Positions 17,784-25,056 of a stretch of DNA of 64,000 bases are shown in pieces (the stretch's first letter is position 1; every line of letters starts with the position of its first letter). This stretch comes from Undibacterium sp049340185. GTDB taxonomy: Bacteria > Pseudomonadota > Gammaproteobacteria > Burkholderiales > Burkholderiaceae_D. The notes below the pieces were generated by a model. That model saw only the letters and a program-made list of their open reading frames with translations. It was not told where the DNA came from and did no database searches. The stretch spans positions 124,001 to 188,000 of the forward strand of contig NZ_JBMPPC010000002.1 in assembly GCF_049340185.1 (NCBI RefSeq). The letters run 5' to 3'. The translations under genes were made by a program, and so were the position numbers.

Positions 17784-19052
17784 ATGCCTGAATTGCGTTC
17801 GTCCATTGCTGAGATCCAGATTGTGTTGCGGCCGGTCGATGCTCTGATCCCGTATGCCAAAAATGCCAAGCAGCACTCCGACGCACAGGTGGCACAAATT
17901 GCCGCCAGCATCGTCGAATTCGGCTGGGGCGCGCCGATACTGGTCGATGGCGAAGACAATGTCATTGCCGGCCACGGTCGTCTCCTCGCCGCACGCAAGC
18001 TTGGCATGAGCGAAGTGCCGGTGGTACCGATGACGCATCTGACCGAAATCCAGCGCAAGGCCCTGATCCTGGCAGACAACAAGATCGGCGAGAACGCCAC
18101 CTGGGATAACGAACTGCTTGGCCTTGAACTGGCCGAATTGCAGGACGGCGGATTCGACCTGGGATTGACTGGTTTTTCGTCCGATGAATGGGACGCACTG
18201 ATCAACGGCGGCGAACCTGAAAACGCGGGACTGACCGACGAAAACGACGTGCCGGGCGTTGCCGCAACTCCAGTGTCTGTTTCCGGCGATGTCTGGATTC
18301 TCGGTAATCATCGGTTGCTTTGCGGTGACGCGACGATGCCCGAGAGCTACGATGCGTTGTTGGGCGAATCGCATGTCGACATGATCTGGCAAGACCCGCC
18401 CTACAACGTCGACTACGCCAACAGTGCCAAGGACAAGTTGCGCGGCAAAAGCCGCGCCATCATGAACGACAATCTGGGCGACGCATTTGGCGGCTTCCTG
18501 CTGGCGGCGCTGGCTCCTGCCATGGCACGCTGCGACGGCGCCATTTACATCGCAATGAGTTCTTCCGAACTCGATGCGCTGCAAATGGCCTTCCGCGCTG
18601 CAGGCGGCAAATGGTCCACCTTCATTATCTGGGCCAAGAACACGTTCACGCTCGGCCGCTCCGACTACCAGAGGCAATACGAACCAATTTTGTATGGCTG
18701 GCGCGATGGCGCGAAGCACCATTGGTGCGGCGACCGTAACCAGAGCGACGTCTGGAACGTCAAGAAACCGCAAAAGAACGACTTGCACCCGACAATGAAG
18801 CCGGTCGAACTGGTCGAGCGTGCCATCCGCAACTCAAGCCGCCCGGGCGACACTGTGCTGGACTGCTTCGGCGGTTCAGGCAGCACCTTGATCGCCGCCG
18901 AAAAAACCGGGCGTCATGCACGACTCATGGAACTCGATCCGAAATACGTGGATGTGATCGTGAAGCGGTGGCAGGACTGGAGCGGGAAGAAAGCAACCCG
19001 CCAGTCCGACGGGCTGGAATTCGATGCGTTAGCTTCTCCGGTCAATGCATAG
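17784..19052 (+). CDS. ParB-domain DNA methyltransferase (adenine/N4-cytosine, beta class)
   Basis: The 422-residue fusion starts with a ParB/Srx-like domain (residues about 10-100; GAPILVDGEDNVIAGHGRL, then ADNKIGENATWD). An N6/N4 methyltransferase follows, with catalytic DPPY in IWQDPPYNVDY (near 200) and the AdoMet motif DCFGGSGSTLIAAE near 355. DPPY before FxGxG is the beta class. Phage orphan methylases of this type modify phage DNA against restriction or adjust packaging and replication. No cognate nuclease is next to it. The 3' end overlaps an opposed small gene by 11 bp. Confidence 0.88.
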   Translation: MPELRSSIAEIQIVLRPVDALIPYAKNAKQHSDAQVAQIAASIVEFGWGAPILVDGEDNVIAGHGRLLAARKLGMSEVPVVPMTHLTEIQRKALILADNKIGENATWDNELLGLELAELQDGGFDLGLTGFSSDEWDALINGGEPENAGLTDENDVPGVAATPVSVSGDVWILGNHRLLCGDATMPESYDALLGESHVDMIWQDPPYNVDYANSAKDKLRGKSRAIMNDNLGDAFGGFLLAALAPAMARCDGAIYIAMSSSELDALQMAFRAAGGKWSTFIIWAKNTFTLGRSDYQRQYEPILYGWRDGAKHHWCGDRNQSDVWNVKKPQKNDLHPTMKPVELVERAIRNSSRPGDTVLDCFGGSGSTLIAAEKTGRHARLMELDPKYVDVIVKRWQDWSGKKATRQSDGLEFDALASPVNA

Positions 19053-19272
19053 CACGTTGACGGAAATCGACGAGCTTGGCGACAAGATCATCATCGAAGC
19101 CAAATCCGTCGAACTGGGCCAGTCCCTCGCGTTCGAGGATACGCCAGCGCGCCGTGTCGTTCTCCGCACGGCGAAGCTCGCTGCCAATCTGTTCGAGATA
19201 TAAATTCTCCTCGTCCGTGAGTTGACGCGGTTGTTGTTTGAGACTTTGCAAAATCGTAATCAGTTTGAGCAT
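19042..19272 (-). CDS. Small minus-strand phage protein, unknown function
   Basis: The 76-residue, mostly helical protein (QSLKQQPRQLTDEENLYLEQIGSELRRAE is one long amphipathic region) has GGGAG 6 bp before its ATG. It is the last gene of the minus-strand cassette, and its 3' end overlaps the methyltransferase gene tail to tail. No family recognised. Confidence 0.6.
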   Translation of the reverse strand: MLKLITILQSLKQQPRQLTDEENLYLEQIGSELRRAENDTARWRILEREGLAQFDGFGFDDDLVAKLVDFRQRAMH

Positions 19273-19287
19273 GGAGGTCTCCCGAAA

Positions 19288-19623
19288 TCAATGCCGGGTA
19301 CCGCGGCTGTTGAACAATTTTCCCGTCGCGCCAACCGGTATCCGTTCGAGCAATTCCAATATTTGCGCCCATGGGATGAAAATCAGCGGCTTGGCAAATG
19401 CTCCCGGCAAAGCGGAACTCCAGTTTCTAGTTTCCGAAGCAAACAGTCCGTCTCCAGTGACGCCGATCAGGGTTCCGATGGGTTGTCGCTCTGCGGCTAT
19501 GTATCGCGCAATCGCGTCATTGATATCAGCCGGAGTCAGGTTATTGCGAGTGAGTAGCGAAAGTGCCATTGGGCTTCCGGTTGGAAATACCTGCAGGCCA
19601 GCATTGTTCCTCGTGCGTTTCAT
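19288..19623 (-). CDS. Small minus-strand phage protein, unknown function
   Basis: The 111-residue protein has GAGG 7 bp upstream of its ATG. The middle contains a short helical motif (TPADINDAIARYIAAERQPIG) and a beta segment (LIGVTGDGLFASETRN). It lies 15 bp before the next gene of the cassette. No known domain seen. Confidence 0.55.
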   Translation of the reverse strand: MKRTRNNAGLQVFPTGSPMALSLLTRNNLTPADINDAIARYIAAERQPIGTLIGVTGDGLFASETRNWSSALPGAFAKPLIFIPWAQILELLERIPVGATGKLFNSRGTRH

Positions 19624-19643
19624 GTGATGTCCTCAAAATAATT

Positions 19644-19661
19644 CAGGGGCTCGCGCCCCTG
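19644..19661 (-). terminator. Hairpin inside the minus-strand cassette (possible attenuator)
   Basis: The perfect 7-bp stem CAGGGGC with GCCCCTG around TCGC lies between two genes of the cassette. Read on the minus strand it is followed by AATTATTTT, a poor U-tract, so partial termination or mRNA processing is more likely than a full stop. Confidence 0.45.
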
Positions 19662-19683
19662 TGAAAAAAGTCATTCGATCCCG

Positions 19684-20043
19684 TCAGCCGATTCGCGCCA
19701 CATAGCGGCCATAATCGCTGCCTGATGGATCCACGAGCAGGATGGGTCGGCCCGGTGCGCTGATTTCGACACACAACCTGCCGTCCTCGGCATAACCGCC
19801 CTTGCCGCTCAGCCACTCGCGCGACAACAATAATTGCGCGGCAAAAGCGTCGAATTCAATCGCGCTCATCTCCCGCGTTTCGGTAACGAAGACCCGGTAG
19901 CTTCCCGATCCGCCAACCTCACTGAGATCGGCAGGCTTGCGGGCAAATGGCACGCGCAAATCGAGTTCCTCGACCTGGATGGCGTTGCCGCCGACAGTCA
20001 GCGTGCGCGGTGTGCGTTCGATCGTGATTGTCATGATGGTCAT
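19684..20043 (-). CDS. Small minus-strand phage protein, unknown function
   Basis: The ATG at 20043 is chosen over an upstream start because AAGGAG lies 7 bp before it. The product is 119 residues, beta-rich (IQVEELDLRVPFA, GSYRVFVTE), with a Gly-rich end (DPSGSDYGRYVARIG). It sits immediately after the 75-residue gene. I do not recognise the family. Confidence 0.58.
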   Translation of the reverse strand: MTIMTITIERTPRTLTVGGNAIQVEELDLRVPFARKPADLSEVGGSGSYRVFVTETREMSAIEFDAFAAQLLLSREWLSGKGGYAEDGRLCVEISAPGRPILLVDPSGSDYGRYVARIG

Positions 20044-20047
20044 GCGC

Positions 20048-20275
20048 TTACTCCTTTCCAAGAATTTCGAAGCTACCGGGGCCGTTGCCCTCGTCGTCAG
20101 CGAGGAACGTCAGGGTCAATTCCTTGCCGTTCTGTAGTGTGATGACAATCCCGAAAAATTCTTCATCGAAAGCGTCCTGCGGAGGGCCTGTCCGCGCGAG
20201 GGCCGTGATTCGTCCGCCGACGAGGCGCTTGAGCTGGTTAAGGTAAAAATCCGTATTTGTTTGCATGGAGTTCAT
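20048..20275 (-). CDS. Small minus-strand phage protein, unknown function
   Basis: The 75-residue product has a helix (DFYLNQLKRLVGGRI) followed by a beta hairpin (FFGIVITLQNGKELTLTFLADDE) and an acidic Gly-rich end. It is the first gene of the left part of the cassette. A 17-bp repeat with a dyad lies just upstream, probably in its promoter. No family recognised. Confidence 0.55.
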   Translation of the reverse strand: MNSMQTNTDFYLNQLKRLVGGRITALARTGPPQDAFDEEFFGIVITLQNGKELTLTFLADDEGNGPGSFEILGKE

Positions 20276-20297
20276 TCCGTTGTTGTTGATGACGCTT

Positions 20298-20314
20298 ACA
20301 TGAACGCTTCATTC
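20298..20314 (-). promoter_or_regulatory. 17-bp repeat, copy 1 (dyad ATGAA-CGC-TTCAT)
   Basis: The 17-mer acatgaacgcttcattc is identical to the copy at 21496-21512. It contains a 5-bp inverted repeat separated by 3 bp. It lies 22 bp upstream of a minus-strand gene, the right position for an operator or promoter element. Confidence 0.5.
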
Positions 20315-20361
20315 ACAAAAATCATCAAGCGATGATTACGTGATATCGCACATGTTTGTCG

Positions 20362-20640
20362 CTATTTAGGTAACGCCTCAATGGCCGCATGCATGGCCTC
20401 GAGCGCCGAATCGTAAAACTGCACTTTGATCAGCTGGCGCGGCGCGATGAAGGTATAACCCTGCTGTTCGTCGTCAGCCATGCGCAGCACGGTCAGGCCG
20501 TAGTCGAACCAATGCCCGGCAAACAGCGCGGTCGGGATATTGATTTGCCACATCAACCGGAATCGCCCATCCGGTCCCTCGCAGAAGCGAACGGTCTCGA
20601 AGCGGTTGAGCGCTATTCCCGCAAACAAGTCGTCCGCCAT
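20362..20640 (-). CDS. Small minus-strand phage protein, unknown function
   Basis: The ATG at 20640 is preferred to the GTG at 20646 because AGGAG then has a 7-bp spacing. The 92-residue product is beta-rich (VRFCEGPDGRFRLMWQINIPTA, then TFIAPRQLIKVQFYDS) and ends in a helix. It follows the DUF3489 gene with almost no gap, so the two are co-translated. No family recognised. Confidence 0.58.
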   Translation of the reverse strand: MADDLFAGIALNRFETVRFCEGPDGRFRLMWQINIPTALFAGHWFDYGLTVLRMADDEQQGYTFIAPRQLIKVQFYDSALEAMHAAIEALPK

Positions 20641-20642
20641 GC

Positions 20643-21152
20643 TCACGCTCCTGCGCTGATCATGTAGACGCGATCAGCGCCGGGCTCCTTGGTGGAGGTG
20701 ATGTCGAGCTTGAGTTTTTTCTTGAAGGCGCCTGCAAAGGTGCCGCGCACCGTGTGCGTCTGCCAGCCGGTCACCTCAACGATCTGCGCGATGGTCGCGC
20801 CCTCCGGACGTTTCAACATGGCGATCACTTGCGCCTGTTTGCTTTTTTCGCGCGGCTGGCCATCGCCTTGCCACGTCGCCTCGGCGGTTTTGACGGCGAT
20901 GTCCAGATCGGGATCGGCCGGCGTTGCTACTTGCGGACGACTGCAGCCGACCGCTGCGTAGCCTGCGTCGGTGATCACAATATCCTTGCGCTTTTTCTTG
21001 GCGAGGTCGCGGCTCAACAAGCCGTCGATCACCTTCTGGCGCGCACCACCTTTCAGTTGCGGTGGCAGCGGTTCAATGTTGCCGTCTGGACGTTCTGCTG
21101 CTTGTAACAAGACGGTGCGTTGGGTGTCGGTGAGTTTGATCGTGGTAGTCAT
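20643..21152 (-). CDS. DUF3489 domain protein (winged-helix-like)
   Basis: The 169-residue protein carries a C-terminal DUF3489 region with SKQAQVIAMLKRPEGATI, IVEVTGWQTHTVRGTFAGAF and a KKLKLDITS strand. This fold is predicted to be a winged helix. The N-terminal half also looks like a wHTH (TDTQRTVLLQAAERPDG). DUF3489 proteins are common in proteobacterial prophages and are likely DNA-binding regulators. It could regulate the cassette itself. Confidence 0.82.
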   Translation of the reverse strand: MTTTIKLTDTQRTVLLQAAERPDGNIEPLPPQLKGGARQKVIDGLLSRDLAKKKRKDIVITDAGYAAVGCSRPQVATPADPDLDIAVKTAEATWQGDGQPREKSKQAQVIAMLKRPEGATIAQIVEVTGWQTHTVRGTFAGAFKKKLKLDITSTKEPGADRVYMISAGA

Positions 21153-21179
21153 GGTTCGGTTTCCTTGAGGTTGGATAAT

Positions 21180-21197
21180 CCCCGCCGGTTGGCGGGG
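21180..21197. terminator. Hairpin between minus-strand genes
   Basis: The perfect stem CCCCGCC with GGCGGGG around GGTT lies between the 81-residue gene and the DUF3489 gene. On the minus strand it is followed by ATTATCC, so termination may be incomplete. Confidence 0.5.
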
Positions 21198-21206
21198 TGT
21201 GATGCT

Positions 21207-21452
21207 TTACTTGGTTGCCGCTACTTCGTTGGCCAGCGCCGGGAGGTCGATCTGGCCGGAGGCGATCGCTTGCAGGATGTCGTCGTCAAAACACCCGATC
21301 ACGCGGCAGGCGCGGCGTTCTAGTTCTTGCTGTGCGATGCGCTGCCAATCCTTGAATGCGGCAAGTTGCTGCAATGCGTTGTTGCCGGTTGATCCGAATC
21401 CACGCAGGTAATCCTTGGCGTGTCCGGCGATTTCGCTGGTGTCTCTGGTCAT
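21207..21452 (-). CDS. Small minus-strand phage protein, unknown function
   Basis: The 81-residue helical protein (GNNALQQLAAFKDWQRIAQQELERRACRVIGCF) has AAGGAG 7 bp before its ATG. The C-terminal DDDILQAIASGQIDLPALANEV is also helical. It is the first gene of the cassette and lies about 45 bp downstream of the second 17-bp repeat. No family recognised. Confidence 0.58.
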   Translation of the reverse strand: MTRDTSEIAGHAKDYLRGFGSTGNNALQQLAAFKDWQRIAQQELERRACRVIGCFDDDILQAIASGQIDLPALANEVAATK

Positions 21453-21495
21453 GCTGTTTCTCCTTGGTCTGGTTGCGTCGTCAATCGCGACAACG

Positions 21496-21512
21496 ACATG
21501 AACGCTTCATTC
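21496..21512 (-). promoter_or_regulatory. 17-bp repeat, copy 2 (dyad ATGAA-CGC-TTCAT)
   Basis: This is the identical 17-mer to 20298-20314. It lies about 45 bp upstream of the minus-strand 81-residue gene and about 90 bp upstream of the plus-strand HNH gene, so it could influence both directions. Confidence 0.5.
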
Positions 21513-21544
21513 CGATCAAAAGCCAAGTAGGTATTCGATGGTTC

Positions 21545-21578
21545 TTGCGAATGATTGCGAACCCTTGCGCGTAGTTGC
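21545..21578. repeat. Helically phased TTGC repeats before the packaging genes
   Basis: TTGCGA, TTGCGA, TTGCGC and TTGCTA begin at 21545, 21555, 21565 and 21575, exactly one helical turn apart. Such phasing suits binding of several copies of one protein. They sit just before the HNH-terminase genes. Confidence 0.45.
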
Positions 21579-21603
21579 TAAAAAGCCGCAGAAAGATTGA
21601 CCC

Positions 21604-21984
21604 GTGCCCCGCTCTGCTCCAACGCCGTGCCGACATCCGGGCTGCCCGGCGGTGCTGGTCACGCCGGGTTACTGCGCCAGGCACCAGGTCGCATTGCATC
21701 GCGACTATGGTCGCGCTCGGCGTGGTTTCGATGCCGAACGTACCTTCTACCAGTCGGTGGCATGGCGTACCCTGCGTGCCGCCTTCCTGCGGCTGCACCC
21801 GGTGTGCTGCCGTTGCGAGGCGCGTGGCGTGATCGTGGCGGCGGTGGTCGCCGACCATGTACTGCCGATCAAGGATGGCGGCGCACGGCTGGACGAAGCG
21901 AACCTGCAGGCGCTTTGCGTGCCCTGCCACAACCGCAAGACCGCCAGCGAGACGGCGCTGCGGGCAAGACGTCGCGCACCATAA
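21604..21984 (+). CDS. HNH endonuclease, packaging-associated
   Basis: The 126-residue protein has two N-terminal zinc-type Cys (CRHPGC) and the HNH core: CCRCEARG, then VADHVLPIKDGG, then NLQALCVPCHNRK. HNH proteins next to the terminase genes are required for cos cleavage by the terminase complex in HK97-like phages. It starts with GTG and no strong ribosome site. It is the first gene of the late plus-strand region. Confidence 0.88.
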   Translation: MPRSAPTPCRHPGCPAVLVTPGYCARHQVALHRDYGRARRGFDAERTFYQSVAWRTLRAAFLRLHPVCCRCEARGVIVAAVVADHVLPIKDGGARLDEANLQALCVPCHNRKTASETALRARRRAP

Positions 21985-22117
21985 AGCTGGCACAGGCGCG
22001 TAGCCCCCGTGGGGGTGTCAATTTTCTGGAAGGCTGGCTCGCCGATGCGTGCGCCAAGTCAAATTTTTGTACCCGCGAAATTCGCATAGGGGGGGTTCCC
22101 CATTACTGGATACGACG
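21985..22117. other. Gap before terminase, candidate cos region
   Basis: The gap between the HNH and small terminase genes holds CCCCC-GT-GGGGG (22004-22015), the palindrome GCGAAATTCGC (22075-22085) and a run of seven G followed by TTCCCC (22089-22101). Cohesive-end sites of HNH-containing phages lie here. The assignment is by position and symmetry only. Confidence 0.35.
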
Positions 22118-22579
22118 ATGCCGCGAGGCCGAACACCCAAGCCGACCGCGCTCAAGCTCATTGCAGGTAATCCCGGCAAACGCAAACTCAACCCGCGTGA
22201 ACCAAAACCGGAGGGCGTCCTGATCGAGCCGCCCGCCTATCTCTCAGACGGTGCCAAGGATGCGTGGCGCGCCGCTGTTCGCGCGGCGCCGCCTGGACTG
22301 CTGCGCACGCTGGATGGTTCGATTCTGGAGATATGGTCCTGCGCGGCGGATCTGTACAACAAGGCACAGACCGGCTTGACCAAGACAGGCTTGCTGGTCA
22401 AGGCGCCGAACACCGGCGTCCCGATGCAATCGCCTTACCTTGCGATCGCCAACAAGCAGGCGCAGATCATGATGAAAGCTGCCGCCGAGATGGGTTTTAC
22501 GCCGGCATCGCGCTCCCGGGTGACGCTGCCGCTGGAAGCTGCTGGCGATCTGGATCCTTGGGCCGATATCGCTGGATGA
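22118..22579 (+). CDS. terS: Terminase small subunit, P27 family
   Basis: The 153-residue protein begins MPRGRTPKPTALKLIAGNPGK, the P27-family N-terminal signature. A helical DNA-binding and oligomerisation region (DAWRAAVRAAPPGLL, IANKQAQIMMKAAAEMG) follows. The ATG at 22118 is chosen because it gives this conserved start. It recognises the packaging site and hands the genome to the large subunit, encoded 10 bp downstream. Confidence 0.9.
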   Translation: MPRGRTPKPTALKLIAGNPGKRKLNPREPKPEGVLIEPPAYLSDGAKDAWRAAVRAAPPGLLRTLDGSILEIWSCAADLYNKAQTGLTKTGLLVKAPNTGVPMQSPYLAIANKQAQIMMKAAAEMGFTPASRSRVTLPLEAAGDLDPWADIAG

Positions 22580-22589
22580 ACGCAGATCA

Positions 22590-24299
22590 ATGACGAGAGC
22601 TAAATATGCCACCGTGGCGCGGCAATACGCCGAAGCCGTGGTGGCGAGAGACATTCCGGCCTGCCGCTGGGTGCAGCTCGCGTGCCAAAGGCAACTGGAC
22701 GATCTGGCGCGCTTCAAGGGTAAAGGCAGTCCATACCGCTTCAATCCGAAACTGACAGACCGCACGGGCAAGACATTCGCTCCGGCGGACAACCTGTGCG
22801 CCTTCATTGAGCGGCTGCCGCACGTAAAGGGGCCGCTGGCCGGGATGTCGATCAAACTGGAGCCATGGCAGGTCTTCATCCTGTCTACAGTGTACGGCTG
22901 GGTCAAGGCAGACGGGACACGACGCTTCCGTCGCGCCTATATCGAGGTGCCACGCGGCAATGCCAAATCGACGCTGTCGTCGGCAGTTGCGCTGTACATG
23001 CTGGCTGCAGATGGAGAAGGTGGCGCAGAGGTGTATTCGCTGGCGACCACCCGCGACCAGGCCCGTATCGTGTTTGGCGATGCGCAGACGATGGCGCGCA
23101 AGTCCAGCGGTTTCCGCTCACGCTTTGGCGTTGCCGTTGGCGCACACAACATGCACGTTCTGGCGACAGGTTCCAAGTTCGAGGCGCTGTCGGCGGAAGG
23201 CTCGACCCTGGATGGATTGAACATCCACTTCGGCTGCGTCGACGAACTGCACGCGCACAAGACGCGCACCGTCTACGACGTGGTTGAAACCGGAACCGGC
23301 AAGCGCGACAACTCGCTACTGTGGGTGATCACTACCGCTGGCAGCAATCGCGCCGGCATCTGCTACGAGGTGCGCACTTTCGTAACGAAACTGCTGGACC
23401 GCGTGTTCGAAGACGACAGTCAGTTCGGCATCATATTCGGACTGGATGACGGCGACGACTGGGCCAGCGAAGCAGCATTGGTAAAAGCCAACCCGAACTG
23501 GGGTATCTCGGTACGAGCGGAAATCCTGTTGCCGCTGCAGGCCAAGGCAATGCAATTGCCCAGCGCGGTCAACAATTTCAAGACCAAGCACCTGAACGAA
23601 TGGGTCAATGCCGATACCGCGTGGATGGACATGCGCGCCTGGGATCGCTGCGCCGACCCGGCACTGAATCTCGACAACTTTGCTGGACAGCCTTGCTGGA
23701 TCGGACTGGATCTGGCGAGCAAGACCGATATCGCGGCACTGGTGCTGGTATTCGCGCACCCGGATATCGCGGGCGGCTTCGCCGTCTTCGGACGCTATTA
23801 CCTGCCGGAAGATACTGTCATGGCGACTGGCAACAGCCAGTACCCCGGCTGGATGCGCACCGGACGCCTGACCGTTACTCCCGGCAATGTGATCGACTTC
23901 AGCTGGATCGAAGCAGATCTGATTGATGCGGTGTCGCGCTTCGCGATCCAGGCAGTGGCGTTCGATCCGTTTCAGGCGACGCAACTGTCGACCCGCATGA
24001 TCGCCGAGGGCCTGCCGATGATCGAGGTACGTCCCACCGTGCTCAACTTTTCGGAGCCGATGAAGACGCTCGAAGCGCTGGCGCTGCAAAGGAAGCTGAT
24101 CCACGATGGCGATCCGGTCCTGACCTGGATGGTGTCCAACGTGGTCGCCCATCTGGATGCCAAGGACAACATCTATCCGCGCAAGGAACGCCCCGAGAAC
24201 AAGATCGACGGCATTGTTGCGCTGATCATGGCGCTGGCCCGCGCCAGCCTGCCGGGCGCGATCATGGAATCGATCTATGACCAGGGCGTCGGCATTTAA
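22590..24299 (+). CDS. terL: Terminase large subunit (HK97-type)
   Basis: The 569-residue packaging motor has an ATPase domain with Walker A-like VPRGNAKST (about residue 120) and Walker B FGCVDEL (near 214). The RNase H-like nuclease domain contains WIGLDLASKTD (near 370), AVAFDPFQA (near 455) and a late acidic residue in the KIDGIVALIMAL region. It translocates DNA into the prohead and cuts it. Length and motif order match Terminase_1 proteins, and a terminator follows. Confidence 0.95.
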   Translation: MTRAKYATVARQYAEAVVARDIPACRWVQLACQRQLDDLARFKGKGSPYRFNPKLTDRTGKTFAPADNLCAFIERLPHVKGPLAGMSIKLEPWQVFILSTVYGWVKADGTRRFRRAYIEVPRGNAKSTLSSAVALYMLAADGEGGAEVYSLATTRDQARIVFGDAQTMARKSSGFRSRFGVAVGAHNMHVLATGSKFEALSAEGSTLDGLNIHFGCVDELHAHKTRTVYDVVETGTGKRDNSLLWVITTAGSNRAGICYEVRTFVTKLLDRVFEDDSQFGIIFGLDDGDDWASEAALVKANPNWGISVRAEILLPLQAKAMQLPSAVNNFKTKHLNEWVNADTAWMDMRAWDRCADPALNLDNFAGQPCWIGLDLASKTDIAALVLVFAHPDIAGGFAVFGRYYLPEDTVMATGNSQYPGWMRTGRLTVTPGNVIDFSWIEADLIDAVSRFAIQAVAFDPFQATQLSTRMIAEGLPMIEVRPTVLNFSEPMKTLEALALQRKLIHDGDPVLTWMVSNVVAHLDAKDNIYPRKERPENKIDGIVALIMALARASLPGAIMESIYDQGVGI

Positions 24300-24325
24300 C
24301 GCGCAAATCTGAATCACCTTTTTCG

Positions 24326-24360
24326 GCCCGTCCAGGCGTTTGTCTGGTGCGGGCTTTTTT
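24326..24360 (+). terminator. Rho-independent terminator after terL
   Basis: The stem GCCCG-T-CCAG pairs with CTGG-TG-CGGGC and is followed by six T. Read-through or a local promoter must serve the portal genes. Confidence 0.75.
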
Positions 24361-24386
24361 AACTGCACTTCCAACAAGGATCAAGC

Positions 24387-24707
24387 ATGAATGTCATTCT
24401 GAATATCACCACCAGTCCGCTCGCCCTGCCGACCGGCATCACCGCCGGACAACTCAGTCTCGCGATCACCGACGTCGCCGGAAAGCCGGTCAACGACGCC
24501 AGCGGGAATCCCATCGCCGCTCATGTAGGTACCGAAACGCAGGCGACGTTTGCTAACGTTCCCACCGGCGATTATCTGGCCACTGCCGTCCGTCTGGATA
24601 CCAGCGGCAATGCCATCGGCACCGCCATTACCCAGCCTTTCACGGTGCCGCATCCGACCGTCGCGACCTACGACGCGCCACAGTCGATCACCGTCACGCT
24701 GGCGTAA
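24387..24707 (+). CDS. Small beta-rich phage protein, possible decoration/Ig-like protein
   Basis: The 106-residue protein has an alternating hydrophobic pattern and many Thr and Gly residues (LSLAITDVAGKPVNDASGN, FANVPTGDYLATAV). It looks like a single beta-sandwich domain. The ATG has AAGGA upstream. Location between terminase and portal is unusual for a decoration protein, so the role is open. Confidence 0.6.
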   Translation: MNVILNITTSPLALPTGITAGQLSLAITDVAGKPVNDASGNPIAAHVGTETQATFANVPTGDYLATAVRLDTSGNAIGTAITQPFTVPHPTVATYDAPQSITVTLA

Positions 24708-24742
24708 TCGTGTTTCGCCTGCCCGGCAACTGGAGTGAAATC

Positions 24743-24841
24743 ATGAGCAAGTTCAGGTACATCGTGCTGCGCTGGCTTCATAAATTGCCCGGCAGGCGGA
24801 CTACCCAGGTACCGGCATCGATCACGGCAACAGTCAAATGA
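24743..24841 (+). CDS. Very small basic protein (32 residues)
   Basis: The ATG is preceded by GGAG at good spacing, and the stop overlaps the next start (ATGA). The peptide MSKFRYIVLRWLHKLPGRR plus a short tail is strongly basic. It may be a leader for translational coupling or a small phage protein. Its brevity limits certainty. Confidence 0.45.
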   Translation: MSKFRYIVLRWLHKLPGRRTTQVPASITATVK

Positions 24842-25056
24842 GATCTAACCAAAAACTGGCCGCATGGGCCAATGCGCATCTTGATCTCATTGCGTTTCTG
24901 GTCGGCTTGGTTGGCTTCGCGTTATTCGTCGCCGGTATTGGCTTCATTTACTGGCCGGCGGCATTGATCGTTGCCGGTGCAGGACTGCTCATGTGGTCGT
25001 TCATGGCCGCACGGGCAGTCGCCGCTCGCAACACCAGAGATGCGCAGGACCACTGA
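24838..25056 (+). CDS. Small membrane protein with two transmembrane segments
   Basis: The 72-residue product has hydrophobic stretches LIAFLVGLVGFALFVAGIGF and ALIVAGAGLLMWSFMAA, with a charged C-terminus. Small membrane proteins between terminase and portal are common in such phages, and their role is unknown. It overlaps the preceding small gene by 4 bp and touches the portal start. Confidence 0.65.
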   Translation: MRSNQKLAAWANAHLDLIAFLVGLVGFALFVAGIGFIYWPAALIVAGAGLLMWSFMAARAVAARNTRDAQDH

